Shown piece by piece: positions 35,932 to 45,112 of a stretch of DNA of 64,000 nucleotides. The first letter of the stretch is position 1; every line of letters begins with the position of its first letter. Under the pieces are notes generated by a model. It did no database searches. It worked only from the letters and a program-made list of their open reading frames with translations, and was not told the DNA's origin. Origin of the DNA: Frateuria edaphi (GTDB lineage Bacteria > Pseudomonadota > Gammaproteobacteria > Xanthomonadales > Rhodanobacteraceae); the NCBI RefSeq assembly GCF_021117405.1, contig NZ_CP088251.1, positions 1,612,001 to 1,676,000 of the forward strand, given 5' to 3'. Position numbers and translations under genes: made by a program.

Positions 35932-35957
35932 AAAGGCCCTCTCGCGAGGGCCTTTTT
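35932..35957. terminator. Bidirectional terminator
   Basis: AAAGGCCCTC-TCGC-GAGGGCCTTT is a 10-bp stem followed by T-rich sequence on the plus strand, with A-rich sequence on the left. It can end both the glycine-zipper lipoprotein and the convergent cell-wall hydrolase. Confidence 0.9.
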
Positions 35958-35972
35958 GCTGCCGGAAACCTT

Positions 35973-36407
35973 TCAGTTGACCGCGTAGAAGCGGTGCTCG
36001 CCGATCGTGGTGCTGGTGTGGTTGAGCGACCAGGCCGGCGCGATAGCCACAGTGGCGAAGTGATCCGCATGTGGTACGAGCAGCTGGCGCTGGGCCAGCG
36101 GCAGGGCCCAGTTGTCCATCGAATAGCCGGCAACCTTCCAGGCCTTGGTGAAGGCTTTGAAGTTCGTGATGTCGTAGGAGCCGGGCGTGGCGGTGATGGC
36201 GAACTGGTGGGGCGCGGCTACCACCTTGCAGACGGTGTCGCCCCAGCGGCCGCGTTCGCGGCGGCGCAGAGCGACTTCCGCGACAGCGAGCTGACCGATG
36301 GTCGACTCGCTGCGTGCCTCCAGATACACGGTCGTCGCCAGGCAAGCCTGGTCGGCGATCGGCTGGGGCAGTACGGACGTCAGCCACAACAGCATGGAAA
36401 GTTTCAT
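35973..36407 (-). CDS. SleB-like cell wall hydrolase
   Basis: A 144-residue protein with a short N-terminal hydrophobic segment (MKLSMLLWLTSVLP). The core begins CLATTVYLEARSESTIGQLAVAEVALRR and continues WGDTVCKVVAAPHQFAI, which fits the Hydrolase_2/SleB family of peptidoglycan lytic transglycosylases. The catalytic Glu is the E in YLEARSE. A GGAGG ribosome-binding site lies seven bases upstream. It is probably a periplasmic housekeeping wall hydrolase. It converges on the glycine-zipper lipoprotein. Confidence 0.87.
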   Translation of the reverse strand: MKLSMLLWLTSVLPQPIADQACLATTVYLEARSESTIGQLAVAEVALRRRERGRWGDTVCKVVAAPHQFAITATPGSYDITNFKAFTKAWKVAGYSMDNWALPLAQRQLLVPHADHFATVAIAPAWSLNHTSTTIGEHRFYAVN

Positions 36408-37035
36408 TGTCTGCCTCCAGCGTGCTGTACGCGCGGGATGAAACTTCCATCTCGAGCGCCGTTGCGGTGGACGGGCGGGCAGGCCGTTACCACCTGGATT
36501 GATCGCCGCGACCGAAACAGGAGTCGCGACGCTTTGCCACGGGAGTGTGGCGTTGGAGCCGGCTGGTCCGGAGCCGGCGTGATCGTTTGCGCGCGCACTG
36601 TCAATCGCGACCGTCTGCGGTCTGCGCGATTGCGGCTGCTGCTTGGATTGTTTCCGCCTACAGCGGTGGTTCCATCCGGCAATCTTTCTGCCGGGTCGCG
36701 CCGATCCGGACCCCTCCGGTTCGTCGCGTGCAGATGCCCGTGAGCGATGGGCATCATTCTTGATTCGGCGGGAGCGTAGTGGCGGTGATGCCTGCTGGCA
36801 AGTGCCGGATCGGAGCAATTTAAAGTTGGCTCACGTTCATCCAGTAAGCATCGCGAGCGGGTGAAGAACGAAAATCATTGTGAGGGTGCATCGCGTGAAC
36901 GAGGTGTGCATTGCGTTGCACCCGATCGATGCATTGATGCGGATTGGTCGAAGCTATCGCTCATGCATGGAAGTTCACGGCGTAACTCGGAAGGCGGACG
37001 CGACACCGCGGACTTGCCGGTTGCGCGAGTGCACG
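36408..37035. other. 628-bp stretch without a supported gene
   Basis: This gap lies between the SleB-like gene and the 2OG oxygenase. The short frames in it lack ribosome-binding sites and family signal. It contains an interrupted inverted repeat CAATCGCG...CGCGATTG (36602-36609 with 36625-36632, inner arms ACCG/CGGT). The right part (about 36800-36990) is less GC-rich than the surroundings and could hold a small RNA or a regulatory region, but nothing definite is visible. Confidence 0.6.
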
Positions 37036-37770
37036 CTACTCGGCTGCATCATGAAAGATGACGCCGAGCGTGTGGCGCGCACCGCCGCGCAGTTTGCTCA
37101 CGCCGTGCCGCAGGTTCACCCGATATGAGCCGCGGGCGCCCTGCATGGGACGATGGTGGACCGCGAATATCACGGCATCGCCCTGTGCGAGCGGTACCAC
37201 TTCGGCACGCGACTGCATGCGCGGGCGCTGCTCGGTCAGTACGAACTCGCCTCCGCTGAAATCGATGCCGGGCGCAGACAGGAGCACGGCGACCTGCAGC
37301 GGGAAGACGTGTTCGCCATACAGGTCCTGGTGCAGGCAGTTGTAGTCGCCTGACCGGTAGCGCAGCAGCAACGGCGTGGGCCGCACCTGACCGGCCGCGT
37401 GGCAGCGCGCCAGATAGTCGGCATGAGCCGGCGGATAGCGCACATCAATCCCCATCGCTTCGTTCCACCGGTTGGCCAGCGGCACCAGCCGGGGATAGAT
37501 GCCCATGCGCAGCGCCTCGACCTGCGCGGGCAGGGGATAGGCAAAGTACTGGTATTCGCCCTGGCCGAAGCCGTGCCGCGCCATCACGACCCGGCTGCGG
37601 AAGTGTTCGCGATGGCAATAAAGCTCAGTCAGTTCGCGGCAGATTTGCGGTGCCAGCAGGCCAGGCAACTCGGCGTGGCCATGCGCGTCGAGCGCGGCGT
37701 GGACGGCCGGCCAGTCGATGGCGTGAAACGTGTCGGCGTGAGGGTCGTTGGCGGGCAGGTCGTCGGTCAT
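37036..37770 (-). CDS. 2-oxoglutarate/Fe(II) oxygenase family protein
   Basis: A 244-residue protein with a double-stranded beta-helix oxygenase signature. The HxD pair is H147/D149 in CLHQDLYGEHVFPL, the distal region is AVHHRPMQGARGSYRVNLRHGVS, and the core strands are FPLQVAVLLSAPG and GGEFVLTEQRPRM. It matches the 2OG-Fe(II) oxygenase superfamily (COG3826-like); the substrate is unknown. The ATG at 37770 follows GAGGGC. It lies four bases after the transporter gene upstream on the same strand, which suggests co-expression. Confidence 0.85.
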   Translation of the reverse strand: MTDDLPANDPHADTFHAIDWPAVHAALDAHGHAELPGLLAPQICRELTELYCHREHFRSRVVMARHGFGQGEYQYFAYPLPAQVEALRMGIYPRLVPLANRWNEAMGIDVRYPPAHADYLARCHAAGQVRPTPLLLRYRSGDYNCLHQDLYGEHVFPLQVAVLLSAPGIDFSGGEFVLTEQRPRMQSRAEVVPLAQGDAVIFAVHHRPMQGARGSYRVNLRHGVSKLRGGARHTLGVIFHDAAE

Positions 37771-37774
37771 GCCC

Positions 37775-38701
37775 TCAGGATTGCCCGTTGCGTGTTCCGG
37801 CGCCCTCCGCATCTTGCGCTTCCTCCTCGGCCTCGTCGCCGCGCACCTGGGCGTGGCTGATGAGCGCGAAGATGCAGCTTCCGCCGACGATGTTGCCGGC
37901 CAGCGTCGGCAGCGCGAACTGCGTGACGAACTCCTCGATGGACAGTCCACCGGTGAACACCAGGTAGAACGTCTCCACCGATCCCACGATGATGTGAGTG
38001 AAGCCGCCCAGCGCGATCAGGTAGGTGGTGAGCACGATCACGGTGATCTTCGCATGCTCCGCCGCCGGCAACAGCCATACCATCGTGGCGATCAGCCAGC
38101 CGGCAACGATGCCCTTGGTGAACATCTGCCATGGCGTGTTGCCCATGACCTCGGCACCGATGCCCGACAGGGCCGTCCGGGTACCCTCGTCGAACAACTG
38201 CATGTGCACGATGCCGTAAGCGAACAGCGCGGTGCCGATCAGGTTGCCCGCGAACACCACCGACCACAGCCGCAGCAGCGACCCGAGCTTGCGCAGGTTC
38301 GGATGCGTCATCAGCGGCAGTACCGCGGTCATCGTGTTCTCGGTGAACAATTGCTGCCGCGCCAGGATCACCACCAGGAAGCCGAACGGGTAACCCAGGC
38401 TCTCGACGAGAAAGGCGCCCGGCACACCTTCCAGGTGCCGGTGCAACAGGCCGCGGGCCAGCATCGAGAAGCCCATCGACAGCCCGGCCGCAAGCGCGGA
38501 GAGGCTCAGGGCGAGGAGGCCCCGGCTGAGTTCCTCCTCGCCTTCCAGGCGGATCGTTTCGTGCAGCACGGCCACGCGTGGAGGGCGTTTCTGCTCGACT
38601 TCGCCCCTCTCTTCGCGCGAGAGCGAGAAACCGTCGCGGGCGTCGACTTCGTTCGGATCTTCCGCGGCGCTGGCGCGCTGGCGTCCGGTTGGTTGGGGCA
38701 T
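37775..38701 (-). CDS. Formate/nitrite transporter (FNT) family channel
   Basis: A 308-residue membrane protein with six helices and the FNT-type loop motifs, including GGFTHIIVGSVETFYLVFTG and GNIVGGSCIFALISHAQVRG. The acidic N-terminal extension (SLSREERGEVEQKRPPRVAVLHETIRLEGEEELSR in blocks) matches the YfdC branch, whose substrate is uncertain. FNT channels move small anions such as formate, nitrite or hydrosulfide. It is followed directly by the 2OG oxygenase gene. Confidence 0.88.
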   Translation of the reverse strand: MPQPTGRQRASAAEDPNEVDARDGFSLSREERGEVEQKRPPRVAVLHETIRLEGEEELSRGLLALSLSALAAGLSMGFSMLARGLLHRHLEGVPGAFLVESLGYPFGFLVVILARQQLFTENTMTAVLPLMTHPNLRKLGSLLRLWSVVFAGNLIGTALFAYGIVHMQLFDEGTRTALSGIGAEVMGNTPWQMFTKGIVAGWLIATMVWLLPAAEHAKITVIVLTTYLIALGGFTHIIVGSVETFYLVFTGGLSIEEFVTQFALPTLAGNIVGGSCIFALISHAQVRGDEAEEEAQDAEGAGTRNGQS

Positions 38702-38760
38702 GCAGTGGTCCTCCGACGGCCACGGCACGCTACGACGGCTTCCGTATGCGAAGCGTCGCT

Positions 38761-39462
38761 TCAGGCGGGCACGTCGACCAGCACCAGTTCGGCATCCTCG
38801 AGTGCGGTCACGCGCAACGACGGTTCGCTTTTGATCGCTGCGCCGTCCCGCGCATCGAGCCGCACGCCGTTGACCTCCACGGCACCCTTCGCCGGCACCA
38901 GATAGGCATGCCGGCTGCCGCCCAGCGGATAGTCCGCTTGTTCGCCCGCGCGGAGCGTCGCGCCGAGCACGCGGGCCTGCGCACGCAGCGGCAGCGCGTC
39001 GGCGTCCCCGGGGAAGCCGCTGGCCAGCGCCACGAAGCGGCCGGCCCGCTCCCCGGTGGGGAAGGGCCGCGCGCCCCATGCCGGCGCGCCGCCCGGTCGG
39101 TCGGGGATGATCCAGATCTGGAAAATGCGGGTGGTTTCGGCCTCCAGGTTGTACTCGGCATGCGTGATGCCGGTGCCCGCGCTCATCACCTGCACGTCGC
39201 CGGCAACGGTGCGGCCCTCGTTGCCGAGGTTGTCGCGATGGCTGATCGCACCCTCGCGCACGTAGGTGATGATTTCCATGTCCGCGTGCGGGTGCGGCGG
39301 AAAGCCGCTGCGCGGGGCGATGGTGTCGTCGTTCCACACACGCAGCGCGCCCCAGCCCATGCGGGCGGGATCGTGGTAGCCGGCGAAGGAAAAGTGGTGC
39401 TTGGCGTCGAGCCAGCCATGGTTGGCGCCACCCAAGGTGTCAAAAGCCCTGCGTTCGATCAT
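38761..39462 (-). CDS. Pirin family protein (YhhW-like)
   Basis: A 233-residue bicupin. The four metal ligands of pirin are present: H57 and H59 in FPPHPHADMEI, and H101 and E103 in GITHAEYN. Family members such as E. coli YhhW oxidise quercetin with Fe or Cu; the natural role is unknown. ATG 39462 is followed by the conserved RRAFDTLGGANHGWLDAKHHFSF. It stands 59 bp upstream of the FNT gene on the same strand and may be co-transcribed. Confidence 0.9.
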   Translation of the reverse strand: MIERRAFDTLGGANHGWLDAKHHFSFAGYHDPARMGWGALRVWNDDTIAPRSGFPPHPHADMEIITYVREGAISHRDNLGNEGRTVAGDVQVMSAGTGITHAEYNLEAETTRIFQIWIIPDRPGGAPAWGARPFPTGERAGRFVALASGFPGDADALPLRAQARVLGATLRAGEQADYPLGGSRHAYLVPAKGAVEVNGVRLDARDGAAIKSEPSLRVTALEDAELVLVDVPA

Positions 39463-39629
39463 GTCGACCTCCTGCCGCGCGTGATGCCGGCCAGGCATGC
39501 AAGGTAAGGGTGCGCTTCCGGCTGCCAAATGGGCGTGGATTGAACGGATCGTTCGCGGACCGACACCCATTGACCGGGGCGCGGATGCATGGGTTAGGCT
39601 AGCGCCGGGGACATCCAGGAGTGCGCGTC

Positions 39630-40274
39630 ATGCGCGGGCGACTTTTGTTGGCTTGGCTGCTGGCCGGCTGCGCGGGTACGTCGTGGGCCGGCCAACTGGT
39701 GGTGCGGGTCAGCGATAGTGGCGGACATGCCGTGGGCGACGCGGTGGTAACCGTGACCCCGGCCAACCCTTCGACCGAACCGCCGCCCTCGCCGGTCACC
39801 CGCTACGTCGACCAGCGGGACGAGACCTTCATTCCTTACGTGCAGGTGGTCCACCCCGGCGACCGCGTGGTGTTCCGCAACAGCGACGGCACCCGCCACC
39901 ACGTCTATTCCTTTTCCGAAGCCAAGGCGTTCGAGTTCCTGCTGCGTCCGGGCGAGAGTTCGCCGCCGGTGACGCTGGACCAGCCCGGCCTGGTCGCGGT
40001 CGGCTGCAACATCCACGACCACATGATCGCCTACCTGCTGATTACCTCCGGACAGGCCAAGGTGACGCCCTCGCAGGGCCAGGCAGTGTTCGAACAACTG
40101 CCGCCGGGGAGTTACACCGTGACGGTATGGCACCCGCAGCTGCGGCCAGGCCAGATGCAGCCGAGCGAAATGACCGTGGTAGGCGAGGGGACGGAGGCGC
40201 AGCACGCCGACTTCACCCTCTCGCTTATTCCCGACCCGCGCGGGTTCACCGATCGCGAGCACCTGGACTACTGA
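39630..40274 (+). CDS. Secreted cupredoxin (methylamine-utilisation/plastocyanin-like)
   Basis: A 214-residue exported protein. Its signal sequence MRGRLLLAWLLAGCAG could be cleaved by either signal peptidase. A cupredoxin domain carries the copper ligands H90/H91 (GTRHHVYSF), C126, H129 and M132 in VGCNIHDHMIAYL, as in the plastocyanin-like methylamine-utilisation family. A carboxypeptidase-regulatory-like strand domain follows (GQAVFEQLPPGSYTVTVWHPQL). CAGGAG at 39616-39621 supports the ATG at 39630; the GTG at 39621 overlaps it. The next gene begins five bases after the stop, so the trio 39630-43844 is one operon. Confidence 0.87.
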   Translation: MRGRLLLAWLLAGCAGTSWAGQLVVRVSDSGGHAVGDAVVTVTPANPSTEPPPSPVTRYVDQRDETFIPYVQVVHPGDRVVFRNSDGTRHHVYSFSEAKAFEFLLRPGESSPPVTLDQPGLVAVGCNIHDHMIAYLLITSGQAKVTPSQGQAVFEQLPPGSYTVTVWHPQLRPGQMQPSEMTVVGEGTEAQHADFTLSLIPDPRGFTDREHLDY

Positions 40275-40278
40275 CCCC

Positions 40279-42612
40279 ATGCGCGCCGTCGTCGGCTTCC
40301 GCCTCCGCTTGGCACTGTTCTTCGTCGCCACCCTGGTGACCGTGCAGCTGCTGACGGCCGCGCTGGTCTACGGCGTGACCCGGCGTGCGATGGTCAGCGA
40401 GGGCGAACGCCAGCTCGCGGTCAACGCGCAGGCTTTCGTGGCGCAGATGGACGATCTTTCCGCACGCGTGGCCGGCAACGTCGAAGTGATGACGCTGGAC
40501 TACGCCTTGCGCTCGGCGATCGCCGAACGTGACCACGGCACGGTGTTTTCCGTGCTGCGCAACCACGGCCGCCGGGTAGGCGCCTCGCGCATGCAACTGG
40601 TCGGCCTGGACGGGGTGGTCGAGGTGGATACGGCCGACGCGCATGCGAACGGCAAGCGCTTCGCCTTTCCTGATCTTGTCGAGCATGCCTTCGACCGGCG
40701 CGTCGCGGCCGTGGTGGCGCTGCAGTCCAAGGCGTACTGGGTGGTGGTGGTGCCCATCTACGCGCCCCAGCCGGTCGGGCTGGTGGTGGTTTACGTACCG
40801 CTGGACGACGCGCTGCTGGCGCACCTGCGTGAACTGTCCGCGCTGCCTGGCGATATCGAGCTCGCGGTGCGGCCGGACACTTCGGGCTGGATCGCTGCCG
40901 CGCAGGGGCTCAGGCATACCGGACTGGTCGCCAGCCTGGCCGGCCAGGATCTGCCGACGAGCCCGGCGGTGCGCCGCATCCAGGGACACGAATACCTCGT
41001 GTTGGCGCAGCCGCTGAGCCAGGCGCGCAGCAGCGCCCCGGTGGTGGCGGTGCTCGGTTACTCGTTGGGCGACGCCTTGCGGCCATTCCGCGCAGTGGTG
41101 ATCGCCTGGGGCTTCCTGCTTGGCCTGGGACTGGTGGTCGGCCTGATCGGCGCGTGGCTGACCGCGCGCAGCGTGTCGCGCCCGGTGGAATCCCTCGCCG
41201 GCGCGGCGCGGCGCATCGAGGCGGGCGACTACCGTGCGCTGCCCAGCCTCGGCCGTCGCGACGAACTGGGCGAACTCGCCGCGGCCTTCGGCACCATGGC
41301 CGAAGCGGTCCGCCAGCGCGAGGAGCGCATCCGCCAGCAGGCATTGCACGACCAGGTCACCGACCTGCCCAACCGCGTGGCCGCCGAGGCCGCGATCGAT
41401 CGTGCGCGGGACGCCGGCACGACCCACGGCGCGCTGCTGATGGTCGGTCTCACGCGTGTGCCCGACATCATCAAGACCATGGGCCATGGCCTTTACGACC
41501 GCCTGATGCGCGAAGTCGGCATACGCCTGGGGCGCGTGGCCGCCAGGGCCTACCTGGCGCGCGCCACCGATACCCAGTTCGTCGCCTGGCTGCCTGACGC
41601 GGACCGCACCGAGGCGGTCGCCGCGGCGCTGCGCATCCTCGATGCGTTGAACGCCTCCTACGTCGAGGCGGACGTGAGCGTCGACACCCTGCCGGCGATC
41701 GGCATCGCCATGTACCCGGAGGACGGAGCGCTGGCGTCGGTGCTGCTGCGCCACGGCGAAGTGGCCCAGTTCGCGGCCACCGGCTCGACCCGTCCGCTGG
41801 CCTTCTACGACGCGGCAACCGACCCCCATCGCACCGAACGGTTGTCGCTGATGGGCGAGCTGCGCGAGGCGCTCGATCACGATCACCTGCTGCTGCACTA
41901 CCAGCCCAAGCTCGCGCTGGACACGCGTCGCGTGGACGGCGTCGAGGCGTTGGTGCGCTGGCACCATCCGCGCCGCGGGATCGTGCCGCCGCAGGACTTC
42001 ATCGGCATGGCCGAAGACACGGGCAACATCCAGCGGCTGACCCGCTGGGCGCTGGCCTCCGGCATTGCCCAGGCGAGCCGCTGGCACGCGCGCGGGCTCG
42101 ACCTGAATGTGGCGGTGAATCTCTCGGCACGCGACCTGGGGGAACCGGAACTGCCGCTGCGCATCGGGCGTTTGCTCTCCATCCACGGACTTCCGCCCGG
42201 CAAGCTGACTGTCGAGATCACCGAGCGCGCCGTGATCGGCGAGCCGGAAACGGCGATCCGCGTGCTGCGGGGGTTGGCCGACCTCGGTGTCGGCATCGCG
42301 GTGGACGATTTCGGCGTAGGCCAGTCCGCCTTCGCCTATCTGCGCCACTTGCCGGTGAGCGAGCTGAAGATCGACCAGACCTTCGTCCGTCATCTGGCTC
42401 GCGACGCCAGCGACCAGACCATCGTGCGCTCGATCGTCGAACTCGGGCATCGCCTCGGCTTCCAGGTCACCGCCGAGGGAGTGGAAGACGAGGGGGCGCT
42501 GGAACAACTCGCGGCGATCGGCTGCGACCATGCGCAGGGCTTCTTCATCGCGCGCCCGCTGCCGGCGACGGAACTGGCGGGCTTCGCCTTTGAGCGGGCC
42601 GGGGTGGCATGA
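40279..42612 (+). CDS. Membrane sensor with HAMP, degenerate GGDEF and EAL domains
   Basis: A 777-residue c-di-GMP protein. Two membrane helices (about 10-33 and 272-295) flank a periplasmic dCACHE-like sensor. HAMP, GGDEF and EAL domains follow. The GGDEF signature is replaced by ATDTQF at about residue 428, so cyclase activity is unlikely. The EAL domain keeps EALVRW (about 555), NLSARDL, the Glu of VEITER, DDFG, LKIDQ, AEGVED and QGFF, so phosphodiesterase activity is expected. A cupredoxin gene lies upstream and an outer-membrane barrel gene overlaps downstream by ATGA, which suggests that this protein links a periplasmic signal to c-di-GMP turnover. Confidence 0.9.
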   Translation: MRAVVGFRLRLALFFVATLVTVQLLTAALVYGVTRRAMVSEGERQLAVNAQAFVAQMDDLSARVAGNVEVMTLDYALRSAIAERDHGTVFSVLRNHGRRVGASRMQLVGLDGVVEVDTADAHANGKRFAFPDLVEHAFDRRVAAVVALQSKAYWVVVVPIYAPQPVGLVVVYVPLDDALLAHLRELSALPGDIELAVRPDTSGWIAAAQGLRHTGLVASLAGQDLPTSPAVRRIQGHEYLVLAQPLSQARSSAPVVAVLGYSLGDALRPFRAVVIAWGFLLGLGLVVGLIGAWLTARSVSRPVESLAGAARRIEAGDYRALPSLGRRDELGELAAAFGTMAEAVRQREERIRQQALHDQVTDLPNRVAAEAAIDRARDAGTTHGALLMVGLTRVPDIIKTMGHGLYDRLMREVGIRLGRVAARAYLARATDTQFVAWLPDADRTEAVAAALRILDALNASYVEADVSVDTLPAIGIAMYPEDGALASVLLRHGEVAQFAATGSTRPLAFYDAATDPHRTERLSLMGELREALDHDHLLLHYQPKLALDTRRVDGVEALVRWHHPRRGIVPPQDFIGMAEDTGNIQRLTRWALASGIAQASRWHARGLDLNVAVNLSARDLGEPELPLRIGRLLSIHGLPPGKLTVEITERAVIGEPETAIRVLRGLADLGVGIAVDDFGVGQSAFAYLRHLPVSELKIDQTFVRHLARDASDQTIVRSIVELGHRLGFQVTAEGVEDEGALEQLAAIGCDHAQGFFIARPLPATELAGFAFERAGVA

Positions 42613-43844
42613 GTCTCGGCCGCGGCCTTCGCCGGCTTGCCCTGGCCTGCCTGGCTGCGCTGCCGCTGGCGGGCTACGCGCAAGATTTCAGCCTGCACGG
42701 CTACGTCGATGGCCGCCTGGTGGCCGCGCCATCCGAGCGCAGCTGGGTCGAGGGCGGGCTCGGCAAGACGCGTTACGGCGGCGGTGGCGTCGAGGCACGC
42801 TTCGGCGGCGCCGCGCTGGCCGGCACCGCGCAACTCACGCCCTCGCTGCTCGCCTTCGCCGGCCTACAACTGCAGGATGGCGACCGCGCCGGCATCGACA
42901 TGCTGGAGGCCTACCTGCGTTGGCGACCCGTATCGACCACGCGCTGGCGCGGGTCGGTGCAGGCTGGCGCGTTCTTTCCGCCGGTCTCGCTGGAGAACGA
43001 CGCGATCGGCTGGACCAGTCCGTGGACGCTCACGCCTTCGGCGATCAACAGCTGGGTCGGCGAGGAGCTGCGCGCGGTCGGTGCCGAGGGCCGCATCGAG
43101 CGGCGCGGCGAGATCGCCAGCTGGGAACTGCGCGGCGCGCTGTTCCAGCGCAACGACCCGGCCGGCAACCTGCTGGCGGTCCGCGGCTGGTCGCTCAGCG
43201 ACCTGACCTATGGCATCGGCAGCCGTCTGCGCGAACCCGATGCCTACGTGCGCGACGACGGCGAGGAGCCGCCAATGCGCTACGACCCGTTCCGCCGCAT
43301 CGGCCACCAATGGGGCAACTACGCCCAGTTGACGTGGCGCGCGCGCGGCTGGGGCCGCCTCAGCCTGATGCACTACGACAACCACGCCGACCCCCAAGCC
43401 TGGCAACCCTACGAAGGCGGCGAGCGCCTGTACGCCTGGCGCACCCGCTTCTGGAGCCTGGGCGCCACCGCCGACACCGGGCCGATCACCTGGCTGGCCC
43501 AGGCGATGGACGGCGATACCGTGATCGAGCCGGTGCCGAACCTGGTGTTCACTACCCGCTATCGGGCCGCGTACCTGCTGGCCGGCTGGAATCGCGGTGC
43601 GTGGCGACCCGCACTACGGCTGGACCACTTCAGTACGCGCGAACTGCCCGAAACCCCGGGGCTGCACGAAGGGGAGCACGGCAATGCGGTCACTGCCGCC
43701 CTCAACTGGCGTCCCCACGACTGGCTGCGCCTGACGTTCGAGGTGCTGCACATCGACAGCACGCGCACCGCCCGTGCCGATTACGGGTTGCAGCCCCGCA
43801 TCCGCGGCACCCAGACGCAGCTGAGCGCACGCCTGTTCTACTGA
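42609..43844 (+). CDS. Outer-membrane beta-barrel protein (porin-like)
   Basis: A 411-residue protein with a signal peptide (MSLGRGLRRLALACLAALPLAGYAQ) and alternating strands rich in aromatic residues (FSLHGYVDGRL, YLRWRPVST, QAGAFFPPVSLEND, AYLLAGWNRG). It ends in a typical barrel strand with terminal Phe-Tyr (TQLSARLFY). I recognise no named family. It overlaps the sensor gene by ATGA and belongs to the cupredoxin-sensor-barrel operon. A role as a porin or as the outer-membrane partner of the sensor is inferred. Confidence 0.82.
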   Translation: MSLGRGLRRLALACLAALPLAGYAQDFSLHGYVDGRLVAAPSERSWVEGGLGKTRYGGGGVEARFGGAALAGTAQLTPSLLAFAGLQLQDGDRAGIDMLEAYLRWRPVSTTRWRGSVQAGAFFPPVSLENDAIGWTSPWTLTPSAINSWVGEELRAVGAEGRIERRGEIASWELRGALFQRNDPAGNLLAVRGWSLSDLTYGIGSRLREPDAYVRDDGEEPPMRYDPFRRIGHQWGNYAQLTWRARGWGRLSLMHYDNHADPQAWQPYEGGERLYAWRTRFWSLGATADTGPITWLAQAMDGDTVIEPVPNLVFTTRYRAAYLLAGWNRGAWRPALRLDHFSTRELPETPGLHEGEHGNAVTAALNWRPHDWLRLTFEVLHIDSTRTARADYGLQPRIRGTQTQLSARLFY

Positions 43845-43962
43845 AGGGTGGATTCGCAAGAATCACGCAGCCGCCGCGTATCCGACCGCCGCGGCGCTTT
43901 GCTATCCTTCGCCGTTCTCGCCAGCGCCCGTCCGGGCGCCACAACCACGGCCATACGTTTTC

Positions 43963-45088
43963 ATGATCGAGACCAATCCGATCCATGCGCAGATCGCGGA
44001 CCTCACCGGCCGCGTCGAGTCGCTTAGGGGGTATCTTTGACTACGCCACCAAGCGCGAGCGCCTCGAAGAAGTAAGCCGCGAGCTGGAAAGTCCCACCGT
44101 CTGGGACGATCCGCCACGCGCGCAGGAGCTTGGCCGCGAACGCGCCCGCCTGGATACCGTCGTCACCGGCATCGACGAGCTCACCGCCGGCCTGTCCGAC
44201 GCGAAGGAACTGCTCGACATGGCTGCCTCCGACGGCGACGAGGACACTGTCCAGTCCGTCGCTGACGACGTGCAGAAACTCGAGGCCCGGGTGGGCAAGC
44301 TCGAGTTCCAGCGCATGTTCTCCGGCAAGATGGATTCGAACAACGCCTTCGTCGACATCCAGGCCGGCGCCGGCGGCACCGAGGCGCAGGACTGGGCCGA
44401 GATGCTGCTGCGCATGTACCTGCGCTGGGCCGAATCGCGCGGGTGGAAGGTCGAGCTGATGGAAGTGTCCGGCGGCGAAGTGGCGGGCATCAAATCCGCG
44501 ACTTTCCGCGTCGAGGGCGACTACGCCTATGGCTGGCTCAAGACCGAAATCGGCGTGCACCGCCTCGTGCGCAAAAGCCCGTTCGACTCGGACAACCGCC
44601 GCCATACCAGCTTCACCTCCGTGTTCGTCTCACCCGAAGTCGACGACGACATCGACATCGAGATCAATCCGGCGGACCTGAAGACCGACGTCTACCGCTC
44701 TTCCGGCGCTGGCGGCCAGCACGTCAACAAGACCGAGTCGGCCGTGCGCATTACCCACGTGCCCTCAGGCGTGGTGGTGGCCTGCCAGACCGAGCGCAGC
44801 CAGCACGCCAACCGCGACCGCGCCATGAAGATGCTGGCGGCCAAGCTGTACGAACTGGAAGTACAGAAGCGCAACGCCGAGAAGGACGCGCTGGAAGCGA
44901 GCAAGTCCGACATCGGCTGGGGCAGCCAGATCCGCAACTACGTGCTCGACCAGAGCCGCATCAAGGACCTGCGCACCGGCGTGGAACGCTCCGACACGCA
45001 AAAGGTCCTCGACGGCGACCTGGACGAGTTCATCGAGGCGAGCCTCAAGTCCGGCCTGGATGCGGGCGCCAAGCGCATCGACGCCTGA
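43963..45088 (+). CDS. prfB: Peptide chain release factor 2 (programmed +1 frameshift)
   Basis: RF2 recognises UGA and UAA stop codons. Its 374 residues are encoded in two frames: 25 codons from ATG 43963 end at TGA 44038-44040, and a +1 shift at CTT-T joins frame two (GAC at 44039) to 45088. The SPF codon-recognition motif is at 205-207 (RKSPFDS) and the catalytic GGQ is at 250-252 ([12 protein letters not shown]). The frameshift keeps the classic AGGGGGTATCTTTGAC context. This is autoregulation by RF2 level, not a broken gene. Confidence 0.96.
44027..44041 (+). promoter_or_regulatory. prfB: prfB +1 frameshift signal
   Basis: The sequence AGGGGGTATCTTTGA contains an internal Shine-Dalgarno-like AGGGGG three bases before CTT-TGA. 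Low RF2 lets the ribosome slip +1 on CTT and read GAC. It is the same signal as in E. coli prfB. Confidence 0.93.
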
Positions 45089-45112
45089 TCCGGACCCCGA
45101 GGAGGTGACCGA

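Noticed and set aside
36861-37061. Small open frame (66 residues) in the large gap
   Set aside because: No ribosome-binding site, odd composition and no recognisable features; not supported as a gene.
39621-39629. GTG 39621 as the start of the cupredoxin
   Set aside because: It overlaps the Shine-Dalgarno sequence that is properly spaced for ATG 39630.
43985-44040. prfB as a pseudogene because of the in-frame TGA
   Set aside because: The TGA is the conserved programmed frameshift stop of RF2.
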